64,000 nt of DNA from Collinsella aerofaciens (GTDB taxonomy: Bacteria; Actinomycetota; Coriobacteriia; Coriobacteriales; Coriobacteriaceae), in the NCBI RefSeq assembly GCF_963360655.1, contig NZ_OY725712.1, positions 248,001-312,000 on the forward strand, written 5' to 3'. Each line of letters opens with the position of its first letter. The first letter of the stretch is position 1. Shown here piece by piece: positions 1 to 8,497 of this stretch. The notes under the pieces are model-generated. The model was not told the DNA's origin and did no database searches. It was given only the letters and a program-made list of their open reading frames with translations. The translations under genes and the position numbers were made by a program.

Positions 1-1294
1 CCGGCGCCCACGCAGCACCGATATCTGCCAGCGGCAACGCATCGAACGGTAGCCAGGCCCCCGCAAAGAACGCATCGCGGACCGAGGTGATCACGCTCTG
101 CACCGCGACGACGCCGCCGACCCAAACCCACACCTGCGGATGCGCGTCACAAAAACCGTGCACCAGGCCCATCAGCACCAGCACGATGGCAACGGGATAC
201 AAGGCGTTGAGCATGGGCACCGAGAACATAAGGATCACGTCGAGGCCCACGTTGGAGAGCACGCACGAAAACGTTGCGAACACAAAGGCGAGAATCGCAA
301 AGGGACGGCGCATGGCCTCCTCGGAAGCCTCCGCTCCCCCTTCGACCACATACGTCTCGCAGAAGTAACGCGAGCAGCAGCTGATAAGGCCGATACAGAC
401 ATTCATGCAGGCGAGGAAGAAAATCGCAAAGACGACAACCGTGCCGGCTAGGCCAAAGTGCATAGAGGCCGAACGCGCAAGGATCGCGGCGCCGTTGGTG
501 GCGTCGGGCATAACCGTGCCGAGCTGCATACCGGCAAGCGCCAGGCCGCAGTAGATGATGGCCATGAGCACGCCGGCGATCACACCGGAACGCGAAATCT
601 CGAAGGCCACGCGCTTGTCATCGGTAACGCCCAACTCGTGGATGGTCTCAGCGATGATGATGCCAAAGGCGAGCGACGCGAGCAGGTCCATGGTCTGATA
701 GCCAGTCAAAAAGCCCTGCACGGCGGCGCCGGCATTGTAGGGGGCCTGTGGCGCGGCTGCGGGACCCAGCGGCGACACCACGGCGGCACCCACGACCAGC
801 ACGATGAGCGCAATGAGCGCGGGGCCCGTAATGCGGCCGAGCACGCGTGTGATAACACCCGGGCGCAGCGTGAGCACAAACGCGACGACGAAGAACCCGA
901 TGGCAAACACCAGACGTGCCGTGCCGAGCGAAACACCCTCGGGCAGCAGCGGCACCAGCATTTCGAACGCCGTAGAGCTTGTGCGAGGAATGGCCAGGCA
1001 CGGGCCGATGGCCAGATAGACCGCCGCAACGAAGAATTCGCCAAACTTGGGATGCACGCGGCCGGCAAGCTCGCGCGCCGTTCCGGCAAGCGCCACGTCG
1101 ATAAAGCCCATGACGGGCAGGCCGATGGCGGCGATGAGAAAGCCGAGCATGGCGACCGGCGTGGCAGAACCTGCCTGCAGCGCCAGCAGTGGCGGAATAA
1201 TGAGGTTGCCGGCGCCAAAGAGCATCGAGAATAGGGCGATGCCGACGGTGACGACATGGTCGGAGCGCAGACCGCGCGGCGCGGATGAGGCCAT
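1..1294 (-). CDS. brnQ: Branched-chain amino acid carrier BrnQ (LIVCS family), C-terminus cut by window edge
   Basis: Polytopic membrane symporter expected to take up leucine, isoleucine and valine with Na+ or H+. Translating the minus strand from ATG at 1294 gives about 431 residues without a stop, so only the last few residues lie outside the window (family length about 430-450). The family motif GAGNLIIPP is near residue 26, followed by repeated hydrophobic helices to the window edge. An AAAGGTG ribosome binding site precedes the ATG. It lies downstream of the selenium gene block but is separated from it by a terminator-like hairpin, so it is either a readthrough passenger or has its own weak promoter. 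Substrate range is inferred from the family. Confidence 0.88.
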   Translation of the reverse strand, partial: MASSAPRGLRSDHVVTVGIALFSMLFGAGNLIIPPLLALQAGSATPVAMLGFLIAAIGLPVMGFIDVALAGTARELAGRVHPKFGEFFVAAVYLAIGPCLAIPRTSSTAFEMLVPLLPEGVSLGTARLVFAIGFFVVAFVLTLRPGVITRVLGRITGPALIALIVLVVGAAVVSPLGPAAAPQAPYNAGAAVQGFLTGYQTMDLLASLAFGIIIAETIHELGVTDDKRVAFEISRSGVIAGVLMAIIYCGLALAGMQLGTVMPDATNGAAILARSASMHFGLAGTVVVFAIFFLACMNVCIGLISCCSRYFCETYVVEGGAEASEEAMRRPFAILAFVFATFSCVLSNVGLDVILMFSVPMLNALYPVAIVLVLMGLVHGFCDAHPQVWVWVGGVVAVQSVITSVRDAFFAGAWLPFDALPLADIGAAWAP

Positions 1295-1315
1295 AGACAC
1301 ACCTTTCGGGTCGAA

Positions 1316-1348
1316 ACAAAAACGGGACGGGCAAAAACACCCATCCCG
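1316..1348 (-). terminator. Rho-independent terminator after the selenium operon
   Basis: On the minus strand CGGGATGGG and CCCGTCCCG form a 9-bp stem with one wobble-type pair, followed by TTTTTG. It lies 14 bases past the cysteine desulfurase stop codon and before brnQ. Confidence 0.75.
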
Positions 1349-1362
1349 CAAGTATATACGCT

Positions 1363-2502
1363 CTAGCAGGCTAAATCGCGTAAAGCGTCGATCGCGGTGT
1401 CGACTTCCTCGTCCGTGTTGAAATACCCAAACGAGAAGCGGACGACGCCCTGGCGCTCGGTACCCAGTGCACGGTGCATGAGCGGGGCGCAATGGGCGCC
1501 GGGGCGCGTCGCAATCCCCCACCCTTGCATGAGCGCATCCGAGATCTCGGCCGAATCGATATCGCCCACGTTGAGCGACACAATTGCAGAGCGCGTCGGC
1601 TGGTCAAAGGCGCCGTAAAGCTTGATCTCCGGGATTTCGCGCACGCCGGCAAGAAAGCGATCAGCGAGCGCACGCTCGCTGGAAGCAATCGCCTCGACCC
1701 CACCCTGGGCCTCGATAAAGTCGAGACCAGCGGATAGGCCCGCTATGCCGTGACCGTTGAGCGTGCCCGCCTCGAGGCGCGTGGGCCACTCAAGCGGCTG
1801 CAGCGCATCGAAGCTGCGCACGCCCGTGCCGCCCATGGCCCACGGAGCCACGTCAATGCCCTCCGCCACGGCCAGGCCGCCGGTGCCTTGGGGTCCCATG
1901 AGCCCCTTGTGGCCGGTAAAACACACGACGTCGAGCCCCATGGTATCCATGTCAATCTTCGCCGTACCGGCAGACTGAGAGGCGTCGACGATAACCAGCG
2001 CGCCGGCCGCATGAGCCACAGCCGCCACACGTGCAACATCAACGGAGTTGCCGGTCACATTGGAGGCGTGCGTCACCACCACGGCACGCGTGCCCGGCGT
2101 GACCAGCTGCTCGAGTTCGTCGTAGTCGAGCACGCCGTTCGCGTCGCAGCCCGCATACTCAACGGTCACGCCCTGCTCTACCGCCAGGCGATTGAGCGGA
2201 CGCAGCACGGAGTTATGCTCGAGCACCGTCGTGACCACACGATCGCCGGGACGCACCACGCCATTGATGACGGTGTTGAGCGCCGCGGTGGAGTTGGGCG
2301 TAAAACAAACATGGTCTGCCCTCGGGCAACCTAAAAAGCGCGCAAGCTTAGTGCGGCAGCCATGAATCGTGCGCGCCGCATCGAGCGCGCCCGACGTCGC
2401 GCCACGTCCGGCATTGCCGAGCGAGCACATCGCCTGCGTCACGGCATCGATCACCGTCTGCGGCTTATGCATGGTCGTCGCCGCGTTATCCAGGTAGATC
2501 AT
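1363..2502 (-). CDS. Cysteine desulfurase family protein of the selenium cluster (class V aminotransferase)
   Basis: PLP enzyme of about 379 residues expected to release sulfur from cysteine or selenium from selenocysteine as an enzyme-bound per(sulfide/selenide). The start MIYLDNAATT is typical of the family; the PLP lysine is in the FTGHKGLMGPQG stretch and the catalytic cysteine is probably that in RPGAHCAPLMH near residue 335. Its ATG overlaps the stop of the upstream DUF3343 gene by four bases (ATGA), indicating translational coupling. Together with yedF, DUF3343 and selD it resembles the NifS-like/EF2568-type proteins known from selenium-dependent molybdenum hydroxylase loci. A role in selenium rather than Fe-S sulfur delivery is inference from context. 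Confidence 0.85.
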   Translation of the reverse strand: MIYLDNAATTMHKPQTVIDAVTQAMCSLGNAGRGATSGALDAARTIHGCRTKLARFLGCPRADHVCFTPNSTAALNTVINGVVRPGDRVVTTVLEHNSVLRPLNRLAVEQGVTVEYAGCDANGVLDYDELEQLVTPGTRAVVVTHASNVTGNSVDVARVAAVAHAAGALVIVDASQSAGTAKIDMDTMGLDVVCFTGHKGLMGPQGTGGLAVAEGIDVAPWAMGGTGVRSFDALQPLEWPTRLEAGTLNGHGIAGLSAGLDFIEAQGGVEAIASSERALADRFLAGVREIPEIKLYGAFDQPTRSAIVSLNVGDIDSAEISDALMQGWGIATRPGAHCAPLMHRALGTERQGVVRFSFGYFNTDEEVDTAIDALRDLAC

Positions 2503-2750
2503 CGCACGACCTCCCACATGTCGATTACCGTAAAGCCCTCGGTGGGGACGCCCGCCGCGGCAAGCTCGCCGCGCAGCAGGTCCTCATCGGCAGGCAACGC
2601 CTTCCATGCCAAACCGCAGCCGGCAGCGACCTCCCCGGGTACGGGAATCGTTCGCCCGGGAAGGCTGCGCTCGATGCACAGGGACTCGCACCCCATGGCG
2701 GCCGCCGTGGTGGGAAACGTGATGACAAGCGCCGGGCGCTTCTCCCTCAT
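2499..2750 (-). CDS. DUF3343 small putative Se/S carrier protein
   Basis: Eighty-three-residue protein starting MREKRPALVITFPTT at the ATG at 2750. Small proteins of this family recur beside YedF, SelD and cysteine desulfurases and are thought to bind or carry selenium or sulfur. Two cysteines are visible (ESLCIERS near residue 24 and AAGCGLAW near residue 46), the second in the GCGLA-type motif where the family keeps its conserved cysteine. It sits 19 bases after yedF and shares the ATGA overlap with the following cysteine desulfurase. The assignment rests on size, motif and neighbours; biochemistry of the family is poorly known. Confidence 0.75.
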   Translation of the reverse strand: MREKRPALVITFPTTAAAMGCESLCIERSLPGRTIPVPGEVAAGCGLAWKALPADEDLLRGELAAAGVPTEGFTVIDMWEVVR

Positions 2751-2769
2751 GGCAACTCCAACCAATACG

Positions 2770-3396
2770 CTACGGGCGCACGACGCGCACGGCCTGCTCC
2801 ATCTTCTCCACAATCACGTACATGTTGGTGACCTCGCCCACCGCAAGCTGGTCTTTAATGCCATAGTGGTCGAGGCAGGTACCACAGGTGAGAATCTCGA
2901 CACCCTGCTCGGCCAGACCCTTCAGGTCGTCGAGTACCGGTGAGCCCTCGACGGTGAGCTTGGCGCCGCCGTTGTAGAACAGCATGGTCGCGGGCAGCTC
3001 CTCCTGCTGCGTCACGGCAAAGATGAAGGCCTTCATGAGCTTGTGGCCCAGCTCGTCGTCGCCGTGGCCCATACAGTCGGTGTAGACGGAAATGACGAGC
3101 TTGCCCTTGCCGGCGCTGGCATCACAGAAGGCAGCACCATCCTGCTCGGGATCAGCCACGGCAACGGCGCCAGAGGTCGCCACGGTCACGTGCCACTCGG
3201 CGTCAGAAACCTTCTCGACCGAGGCCGTGCAGCCCTTCTCCTGCGCCATCTTGGAGATGTTCTTGACGGCGGTCTCGTTATCGACCGAGGTCACCACGGC
3301 ACCCTCGCCATCGAGCTGTTTGAGCGCCTTGAGCGTCTTAACAACGGGCAGCGGGCAGGCATCGCCCATGGCATTGACTTCAATCTTGGTAGACAT
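2770..3396 (-). CDS. yedF: Sulfurtransferase-like selenium metabolism protein YedF
   Basis: Protein of 208 residues with an N-terminal TusA-like domain (MGDACPLPVVKTLKAL, containing the CPxP motif with Cys14) and a C-terminal DsrE/F-like domain from about residue 95, which carries YTDCMGHG and ILTCGTCLDHYG cysteine motifs. This two-domain form is the YedF type linked with selenium metabolism. It lies directly after selD on the same strand, with a strong AAAGGA ribosome binding site, and a small 7-bp hairpin occupies its leader. It probably handles reduced selenium or sulfur between the desulfurase and SelD; the exact role is not established for the family. Confidence 0.88.
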   Translation of the reverse strand: MSTKIEVNAMGDACPLPVVKTLKALKQLDGEGAVVTSVDNETAVKNISKMAQEKGCTASVEKVSDAEWHVTVATSGAVAVADPEQDGAAFCDASAGKGKLVISVYTDCMGHGDDELGHKLMKAFIFAVTQQEELPATMLFYNGGAKLTVEGSPVLDDLKGLAEQGVEILTCGTCLDHYGIKDQLAVGEVTNMYVIVEKMEQAVRVVRP

Positions 3397-3415
3397 AGCT
3401 TTTCCTTTCGAAAGA

Positions 3416-3433
3416 ACCGTTCTAGAGAACGGT
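3416..3433. repeat. Short inverted repeat in the selD-yedF gap
   Basis: ACCGTTC and GAACGGT arms flank a TAGA loop, giving a 7-bp hairpin 20 bases upstream of the yedF start. There is no T-tract, so it could be an operator or an mRNA stability hairpin. Function unknown. Confidence 0.45.
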
Positions 3434-3456
3434 AAACAGTTACATAAACGTGCGGG

Positions 3457-4506
3457 CTAGCGAACAACGTGGACGGCAGGACCGCCCGGCACCGGTTCGC
3501 ACACGCGACCGACGACGACGGCGATACGTCCTTCGGCATGCAGACGGCGCGCGAGCTCATCCACATCGTCAGCAGGCGCCGCAATAAGCAGGCCACCAGA
3601 TGTCTGCGGATCGTACAGCGCGTCGAGCATGCCCGGCTCCAGGTCCTCGCCGGCAGCCACACGGGGGCCAAAGAAGTCCTGGTTGCGGTAGGAGCCCGCG
3701 GGGATAATGCCCAGGCGCGCCATGTCGAGCACCTGATCAAAGAGCGGTACCGCTCCCGACGCAAGCTCAACCTGCACGCCCGAGCCCTCGGCCATCTCGC
3801 ACGCGTGCCCGATCAGGCCAAAGCCCGTGACATCGGTGCAGCCGTGAAGCTCAAGTCCCTCGGCCAGACGAATCGGCGCCTCGTTGAGGGTGCACATCGA
3901 GTCAAACATGGCTGCGGCCTCGTCCTGCTCGATGAGCTCGCCCTTGATGGCTGTGGTGATGATACCCGAGCCAACCGCCTTGGTCAGCAGCAGGACATCG
4001 CCCACGCATGCACCGCTGTTAGCGAGCATGCGGTCGAGCGCGACAAAGCCGCTCACGGACAGGCCGTACTTGGGCTCGTCGTCGTTGATGGTGTGGCCGC
4101 CCGCGATGGTGCAGCCGGCCTCGACGCACTTGTCGGCGCCACCCGCCAAAATCTGCCCGGCAACCTCAACGCCCAGGCAACTGGGTATGCAGAGCAGGTT
4201 CATGGCATGACTCGGCCGCCCGCCCATGGCGTAGATGTCCGACAGCGAGTTGGCCGCGGCGATTTGGCCAAACAGGAACGGGTCGTCGACCATCGGCGGG
4301 AAGAAGTCGATGGACTGCACGAGGCCTAAGTTATCGCCAACGCGAAAGACGCTCGCATCGTCGGAGGTATCGAATCCCACGAGCAAGTTGTCGTTATGCA
4401 CATTGGGTAAATCGCCCAGGACCTGGGCGAGGGCTCCGGGAGCCAACTTAGCGGCTCAACCGCTCGCGGCTGTCATAGACGTGAGCTTAATAACATCGTC
4501 AGCCAT
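3457..4506 (-). CDS. selD: Selenophosphate synthase SelD, a selenoprotein with UGA-encoded Sec17
   Basis: SelD makes selenophosphate from selenide and ATP, the selenium donor for Sec-tRNA. A conventional reading starts at a TTG at 4446, but the true N-terminus is upstream: GAGAGGAGGAATCG precedes ATG at 4506, and the frame reads MADDVIKLTSMTAASG, then UGA (4456-4458), then AAKLAPGALAQVL. The UGA is codon 17, exactly the position of the catalytic Cys17 of E. coli SelD, and Lys20 follows at the right spacing, so UGA is read as selenocysteine. The rest has family motifs (GFDTSDDASVF, AGGHTINDDEPKYG, DVTGFGLIGH, DPQTSGG). Total 349 residues including Sec. This implies selA, selB and tRNA-Sec elsewhere in the genome. 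Confidence 0.93.
4412..4458 (-). promoter_or_regulatory. Bacterial SECIS element following the selD UGA codon
   Basis: Downstream of UGA the minus strand can form an 8-bp perfect stem TCGCCCAG/CTGGGCGA closing a three-base GTC loop, with the loop 33-36 bases after the UGA. An apical stem with a small loop beginning G(U) fits the bacterial SECIS pattern recognised by SelB. A second weaker hairpin (GGCTC/GAGCC) lies between. Prediction from sequence only. Confidence 0.7.
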
Positions 4507-4589
4507 CGATTCCTCCTCTCATAGGTCAATCAGTTCCTCCCAGTATACGCATGGCGGCGCCGAGAGCGGACGGCGAATGACACCGCCCC

Positions 4590-5354
4590 TTACATGAGCG
4601 CCTGGGCTCGAATGGCCGCGCCGATCGCTCCGGCAAAGCGAGCCTGGGGCGAGGTGGTCACCGGCGACCCCAGTAGCTCGCCCAACCGCTCCACCACGAA
4701 GGCGTTCTCGCACAGGCCACCGGTCAGATAGTACGGGGCGCCCGCTGCCTGCCCGGCCATAGTGGCCACGCGCGAGACCACGCTGTCGATCACGCCGCGC
4801 GCAATGTTCTCGCGCGGCTCACCGCGACCGATCAGGCTGATGACCTCGCTTTCGGCAAAGACCGTGCACATGCTGGATATCTTGGTGGGCTCACCGGAAC
4901 GCGCAAGGTCGGCCATCTGCTGCTGGGTAATGCCCAGGCGGTCGGCCATGATCTCCAGAAAGCGCCCCGTGCCGGCGGCGCACTTGTCGTTCATGGCAAA
5001 CTTGGCCACGCGGCCGCCTTTAAGCTGAATGACCTTGGTGTCCTGGCCGCCCACGTCGATCACGGTACCGTGGTCACCAAACAGGAGCACGGCACCGGTA
5101 CCGTGGCAGGTAATCTCGGTCACGACCTTGTGCGCATAGGGCACGGCGACACGACCGTAGCCAGTCGCGACCACGCGAGCATCTTCAGCCGTCACGTCAT
5201 AGCCGGCTGCAGCGAGCTCACCGCGCAGGCGCTCGGCCGCATCGACCGAGGAAAACCCGGTTGGCTGCACGCACGTCCACGCCACCGAACCCTCCCCATT
5301 GACCACAGCAGCCTTAGCCGCCGTAGACCCGATATCGATCCCGATCCCTATCAT
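4590..5354 (-). CDS. Acyl-CoA dehydratase/reductase activase (HgdC/YjiL-like ATPase)
   Basis: ASKHA-fold ATPase of 254 residues that holds a [4Fe-4S] cluster at a homodimer interface and injects electrons into partner reductases at the cost of ATP. The N-terminal phosphate loop GIDIGSTAAKAA, the second loop DVGGQDTK (100-107), and cluster cysteines Cys125 (KCAAGTGRF) and Cys163 (SSMCTVFAESE) match the 2-hydroxyglutaryl-CoA dehydratase activator. It follows two HgdB-type subunit genes on the same strand, the usual arrangement for yjiM-yjiL or hgdC loci, and precedes selD by 83 bases. The physiological substrate of the system cannot be read from this gene. Confidence 0.9.
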   Translation of the reverse strand: MIGIGIDIGSTAAKAAVVNGEGSVAWTCVQPTGFSSVDAAERLRGELAAAGYDVTAEDARVVATGYGRVAVPYAHKVVTEITCHGTGAVLLFGDHGTVIDVGGQDTKVIQLKGGRVAKFAMNDKCAAGTGRFLEIMADRLGITQQQMADLARSGEPTKISSMCTVFAESEVISLIGRGEPRENIARGVIDSVVSRVATMAGQAAGAPYYLTGGLCENAFVVERLGELLGSPVTTSPQARFAGAIGAAIRAQALM

Positions 5355-5406
5355 GGCTCTTTCCCAATCTAAACATCAAAGGTAGCGGCGCGTTCAGGCG
5401 CCTTAG

Positions 5407-5515
5407 CTCTAGGTTTCTCAGGTGCCGGAGATTGCCCCGAAAGAGGAGCGCAGCGTACTTTGGGTACGCAAGCGACGGTTTGAGGGGCAAGATCCGGTGC
5501 CTGAGAAAGCTAGAG
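5407..5515. repeat. Structured intergenic element, copy 1 (covaries with 6711-6812)
   Basis: About 109 bases forming a long imperfect hairpin: outer arms CTCTAGGTTTCTCAGG and CCTGAGAAAGCTAGAG, a middle stem TTGCCCC/GGGGCAA and an inner stem GCGTAC/GTACGC. The 3' arm overlaps the stop codon of the reductase subunit gene. A second copy in the next gap of the same operon keeps the core (AAAGAGGAGCGC, GCAAGCGACGGTTTGA) while the stems differ by compensating changes. Confidence 0.8.
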
Positions 5516-6673
5516 GGTTTCGATGAAGGCGGCGATGCGAGTCTCGATCTGACCCATGTCGCCGTTGCTGTAGTCGGTCTCGATCTTCATATACGCAATA
5601 CCCGCGCTCTCGACAGCCTCCTGCATGCGAGCACTCTCCACGTTAAAGGTGTGGCAGGCCTGGAGCACGTTTTCGACCACGCCATCAACGTGATACTTCT
5701 CGCACATGGCCAGCGTATTTTCCATACGACCGACGTTGGGCGTCATGACCGAGCAGTTGATGTCCAGGTAGCGGTCGGCGATGGCGCGCAGGATATCGGG
5801 AGCCTCCGGGTCGATCATCATGGCCGCCGTGCGCTCGCCCGAGCAGTCGTCCATACACACGACCACACCGCCGTTGGACTCGATAGTACGGCCGATCTTG
5901 TTGATCACGCCGCCCACCGGGCAACCGGTGATCAGAATGCGCTTGGCATCCGCCGCAACCGGGCGCTCGCCCGCATCGTAGGCCTCGCGCAGCTTGGCGA
6001 CCTTTTGCTCCAGCTGCTGCGTATAGGCCTCGATATCAAAGCTGAACGTACCGGCAAACATAGTGCTCATCAGGTCAACGCCACTCATGGCCGCAGGCTG
6101 GTTGGCCTGAAGCGCGAACATATCGAGCTGCGCCGCACGCAGGCGATTGCGGCGACGGACGGCGGCGCGCAGGTCGTCATCAGTAATCGTAATGCCGTAG
6201 AAGCCCTCGAGCTCCTCCTTGAGCAGGCGGCACTCCTCGTACCAGCTTTCACGCTCGTAGGCACGATCGCGACCCTGCGGAAGATGCAGAATGTGCGTGC
6301 GCTTGAGCTCGTTGAGCAACTCGTACATCTTCTTTTTGCCGTCGCAGGTGGTCTCGCCGATGATCATGTCGCTAAAGTACGTAAACGGACACTTTTGCGA
6401 GTAGGCAAAGCCGTAGGTCGACTTGATGAGCGGGCAGAGGTTTGCCGGCAGCACCTTCTCGGCCTCGGGAATCACCTCATCGGACGTGCCGCACAAGGCC
6501 ACACTTGCAGCGCCCGCGGCGTCGATAATCTCGAGCGGCGTATAGCTGCACAAAAAGCCGACCAGGCGATTGCCGGCCTGTTTGTAATCCTTGACGCGAA
6601 TAAACGCCGCCTTGCGCTGCTCGTTGAACTCCTCAAACGTGGACGGCAATGGCTGCTCAATATTTTCCGACAT
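5510..6673 (-). CDS. 2-hydroxyacyl-CoA dehydratase/double-cubane reductase family subunit, smaller paralogue
   Basis: HgdB/YjiM-type iron-sulfur protein of 387 residues starting [11 protein letters not shown] at ATG 6673, behind an AAGGAG site. It shares with the gene upstream the family core [19 protein letters not shown] and [13 protein letters not shown], plus later cysteines in [10 protein letters not shown] and [11 protein letters not shown] that can ligate the metal cluster. It is probably the partner or paralogous homodimer of the 427-residue protein, receiving electrons from the activase encoded next. The family includes dehydratases of 2-hydroxyacyl-CoAs, benzoyl-CoA reductases and double-cubane-cluster reductases of small molecules; the sequence alone does not fix which reaction occurs here. 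Confidence 0.85.
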   Translation of the reverse strand: MSENIEQPLPSTFEEFNEQRKAAFIRVKDYKQAGNRLVGFLCSYTPLEIIDAAGAASVALCGTSDEVIPEAEKVLPANLCPLIKSTYGFAYSQKCPFTYFSDMIIGETTCDGKKKMYELLNELKRTHILHLPQGRDRAYERESWYEECRLLKEELEGFYGITITDDDLRAAVRRRNRLRAAQLDMFALQANQPAAMSGVDLMSTMFAGTFSFDIEAYTQQLEQKVAKLREAYDAGERPVAADAKRILITGCPVGGVINKIGRTIESNGGVVVCMDDCSGERTAAMMIDPEAPDILRAIADRYLDINCSVMTPNVGRMENTLAMCEKYHVDGVVENVLQACHTFNVESARMQEAVESAGIAYMKIETDYSNGDMGQIETRIAAFIETL

Positions 6674-6710
6674 ATAACTCCTTAACAAACCTTTTAGCCA
6701 ACCAAGGAAA

Positions 6711-6812
6711 CGGCTTTCCCAGGTGCCCGAGGTTGCCGTGAAAGAGGAGCGCCGCGTACTTTGACACGCAAGCGACGGTTTGAACGGCAAGATCGGGTGT
6801 CCGGGAAAGCCG
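6711..6812. repeat. Structured intergenic element, copy 2
   Basis: Hairpin of about 102 bases between the two reductase subunit genes. Outer arms CGGCTTTCCCAGGTGCCCGA and TCGGGTGTCCGGGAAAGCCG, middle stem TTGCCGT/ACGGCAA, inner stem GCGT/ACGC. Core sequence matches the element at 5407-5515 in the same orientation; the middle stem has CC/GG there and GT/AC here, a paired change. Confidence 0.8.
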
Positions 6813-6827
6813 CCGGGACGGATAGCC

Positions 6828-8111
6828 CTAAATGGTTTCCAAGAAAGCCTCAATCCTGGTTTGTAGCTGGCCTGCATCCTCGCCGGCGTAGTCGGTCGTG
6901 ATGTGCATAAACGGAATGCCGGCCTCCTCGGCAGCCTTCTCCACGGCAAACGACTCCATCTCGTAGAGCGTGCAGAACTGCAGGGCCACGTCGACGATAC
7001 CGTCTGCATGCAGGTCCTTGGCCATCTGGACAATGTCCTTCATACGCTGGTCGTTGGGCGTAAAGACAGCGCAGTTGATCTTAAAGTAGCGCTCGGCGAT
7101 GGCGTCGAGCATCTCGTCGACCGTCTCGCCGGACTCGTCGACCAGGTCCTTGTAGTAGCGCGAGCCCGTGCAGGACTCCTCGCCTACCACAACGCCGCCG
7201 GCCTTCTCGATGAGGTTGAACAGCTTCCAGTTGGGCACGGCCATGGGCGTGCCGGTGTACAGGATGCGCTTGGTCCCCTTGGGCGCCACGCCCTCGCCGG
7301 TCTCAACACGCTGCTCGCACTCAGCCGCCATATCGTTAATGGCTCCGGTCAGACGCGGCGTGTCGTCCATAAAGGCTGCCTGCACGGTCAGCAGGCTATC
7401 GAGACCGCTGATAGGCACCGGGTCGGCAGTGCGCGTGGCAGCGAGGCGCTGCAGGGCGCGACGCTTCTCATTGACGGCGCGGATGGCGGTCTTCAGACGC
7501 TCAGGCGTAATCTTGACGTCACACTCTTCCTCGATCTTGGCGGCAAGCTTTTTAACCTCGGCCTTCCAGGTCACGAGCGTCGACTCGTCGTGTACGTTGG
7601 GAATATCCATGACGTACATGTTCTTTTGCGTGGCAAAGAACTCGTAAGCTTTCTTCTTGCCATCGCAGGTGTTCTCGCCTACCACCAGGTCGCTCGACTC
7701 GATATAGGGGCAGACCTCGCCCAGCTTAAAGCCGGCAAAGCTCTTGATAAGCGGGCAGGTGTTGCGCGGCAGGTGCTCCTCGACCTTATCGGTTGCCCAA
7801 TCGGCACCCGAGCACAGGCCCACGGGGATGCCGTCGCAGGCAAGCACGATCTCCTCGGGCACGTACACACAGAACGAACCGACGATCTTGGTGGCCTCGC
7901 CGGCCTCCTTCTTGTCGAGCATCTCCTTAATACGGCCGCTATGGATGTTGGTGGCGACAAAATCCAGGTAGGACGTGGACTTGGGGCGATTGTTCTGCGT
8001 CAGGAACATGTCGCCGTACATCTGACCCACGGCGCCCAGCAGCATGTCGTGGTCGGCAAGATTCATGCCGAGGCTCTCCCACATCGGATGGAAATCAAAT
8101 TCTTCAGCCAT
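6828..8111 (-). CDS. Double-cubane-cluster-type anaerobic reductase / 2-hydroxyacyl-CoA dehydratase subunit
   Basis: Iron-sulfur protein of 427 residues, the first gene of the reductase-selenium operon. It has an N-terminal extension of about 60 residues relative to its paralogue, then [36 protein letters not shown] and [13 protein letters not shown], with C-terminal cysteines in [10 protein letters not shown] and [11 protein letters not shown]. These features fit the YjiM/HgdB family whose members, driven by an ATP-dependent activase, perform very low-potential reductions. ATG at 8111 follows a GAGAGGGG site. The long leader upstream contains a candidate leader peptide and a strong hairpin, so expression may be attenuated. 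Substrate unknown. Confidence 0.87.
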   Translation of the reverse strand: MAEEFDFHPMWESLGMNLADHDMLLGAVGQMYGDMFLTQNNRPKSTSYLDFVATNIHSGRIKEMLDKKEAGEATKIVGSFCVYVPEEIVLACDGIPVGLCSGADWATDKVEEHLPRNTCPLIKSFAGFKLGEVCPYIESSDLVVGENTCDGKKKAYEFFATQKNMYVMDIPNVHDESTLVTWKAEVKKLAAKIEEECDVKITPERLKTAIRAVNEKRRALQRLAATRTADPVPISGLDSLLTVQAAFMDDTPRLTGAINDMAAECEQRVETGEGVAPKGTKRILYTGTPMAVPNWKLFNLIEKAGGVVVGEESCTGSRYYKDLVDESGETVDEMLDAIAERYFKINCAVFTPNDQRMKDIVQMAKDLHADGIVDVALQFCTLYEMESFAVEKAAEEAGIPFMHITTDYAGEDAGQLQTRIEAFLETI

Positions 8112-8398
8112 GACGGTTCCCCTCTCGAACCAAAAATGAATAGCTACGGTATTCCTGCACGGTGGGTGGCGAAAACCCAGCCGCGCTCAAACCCGGAATT
8201 TTGGGGAACCCGCTTTGCAGCTGATTATTTAGTTGTGCGTCGTCTCTCCCGGAGCCGTGAACATACCTGCTCATATGCGGCTCCGAGCCATATACAGGGC
8301 GCGCGCGGCAACGCGACGCGAATATGTCATCTGCAGCACCGGCGCACCCTCCTTTTCTCGTCGAAGGTAACTATATCAACGGTTGTCGTCCAGACGAA
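8112..8398 (-). promoter_or_regulatory. Promoter and long structured leader of the reductase operon
   Basis: A candidate promoter is TTCGTC (8393-8398), 17-base spacer, TATAGT (8370-8375). The roughly 250-base leader holds a 22-codon ORF (8271-8339) and a hairpin with 8-bp arms CGGAGCCG/CGGCTCCG (8250-8285) whose loop contains that ORF's stop codon. A second GC-rich folded stretch occupies about 8140-8215. It matches no riboswitch class I recognise. Confidence 0.45.
8271..8339 (-). CDS. Candidate leader peptide of the reductase operon (22 codons)
   Basis: GTG at 8339 lies seven bases after a near-perfect AAGGAGGG ribosome binding site. The frame encodes MLQMTYSRRVAARALYMARSRI and ends in TGA at 8271-8273, inside the loop of the 8250-8285 hairpin. 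Six arginines and three methionines (including the start) occur in 22 residues. Position, SD strength and hairpin overlap suggest a translated leader that could control folding of the downstream mRNA. The stop is UGA in an organism that reads some UGA as Sec, which is noted but not evidence of recoding. A chance ORF cannot be excluded. Confidence 0.4.
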   Translation of the reverse strand: MLQMTYSRRVAARALYMARSRI

Positions 8399-8497
8399 CA
8401 CCGCCGACATGCGTACGACAGCGTCGTGTGCCGTCGTTTAATAATTTATTATCTGTGTTGATAAGAGTTTGTCATCCATCATTCGGCGAACGGCAAG

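Noticed and set aside
458-1234. Long plus-strand open frames across brnQ
   Set aside because: They are antisense to a clear transporter, rich in His, Arg and Gly as shadow frames of GC-rich genes are, and have no ribosome binding site.
8271-8339. Sec readthrough of the UGA ending the reductase leader ORF
   Set aside because: The extension would be only about 15 residues, with no SECIS-like stem at the required distance; kept only as a remark.
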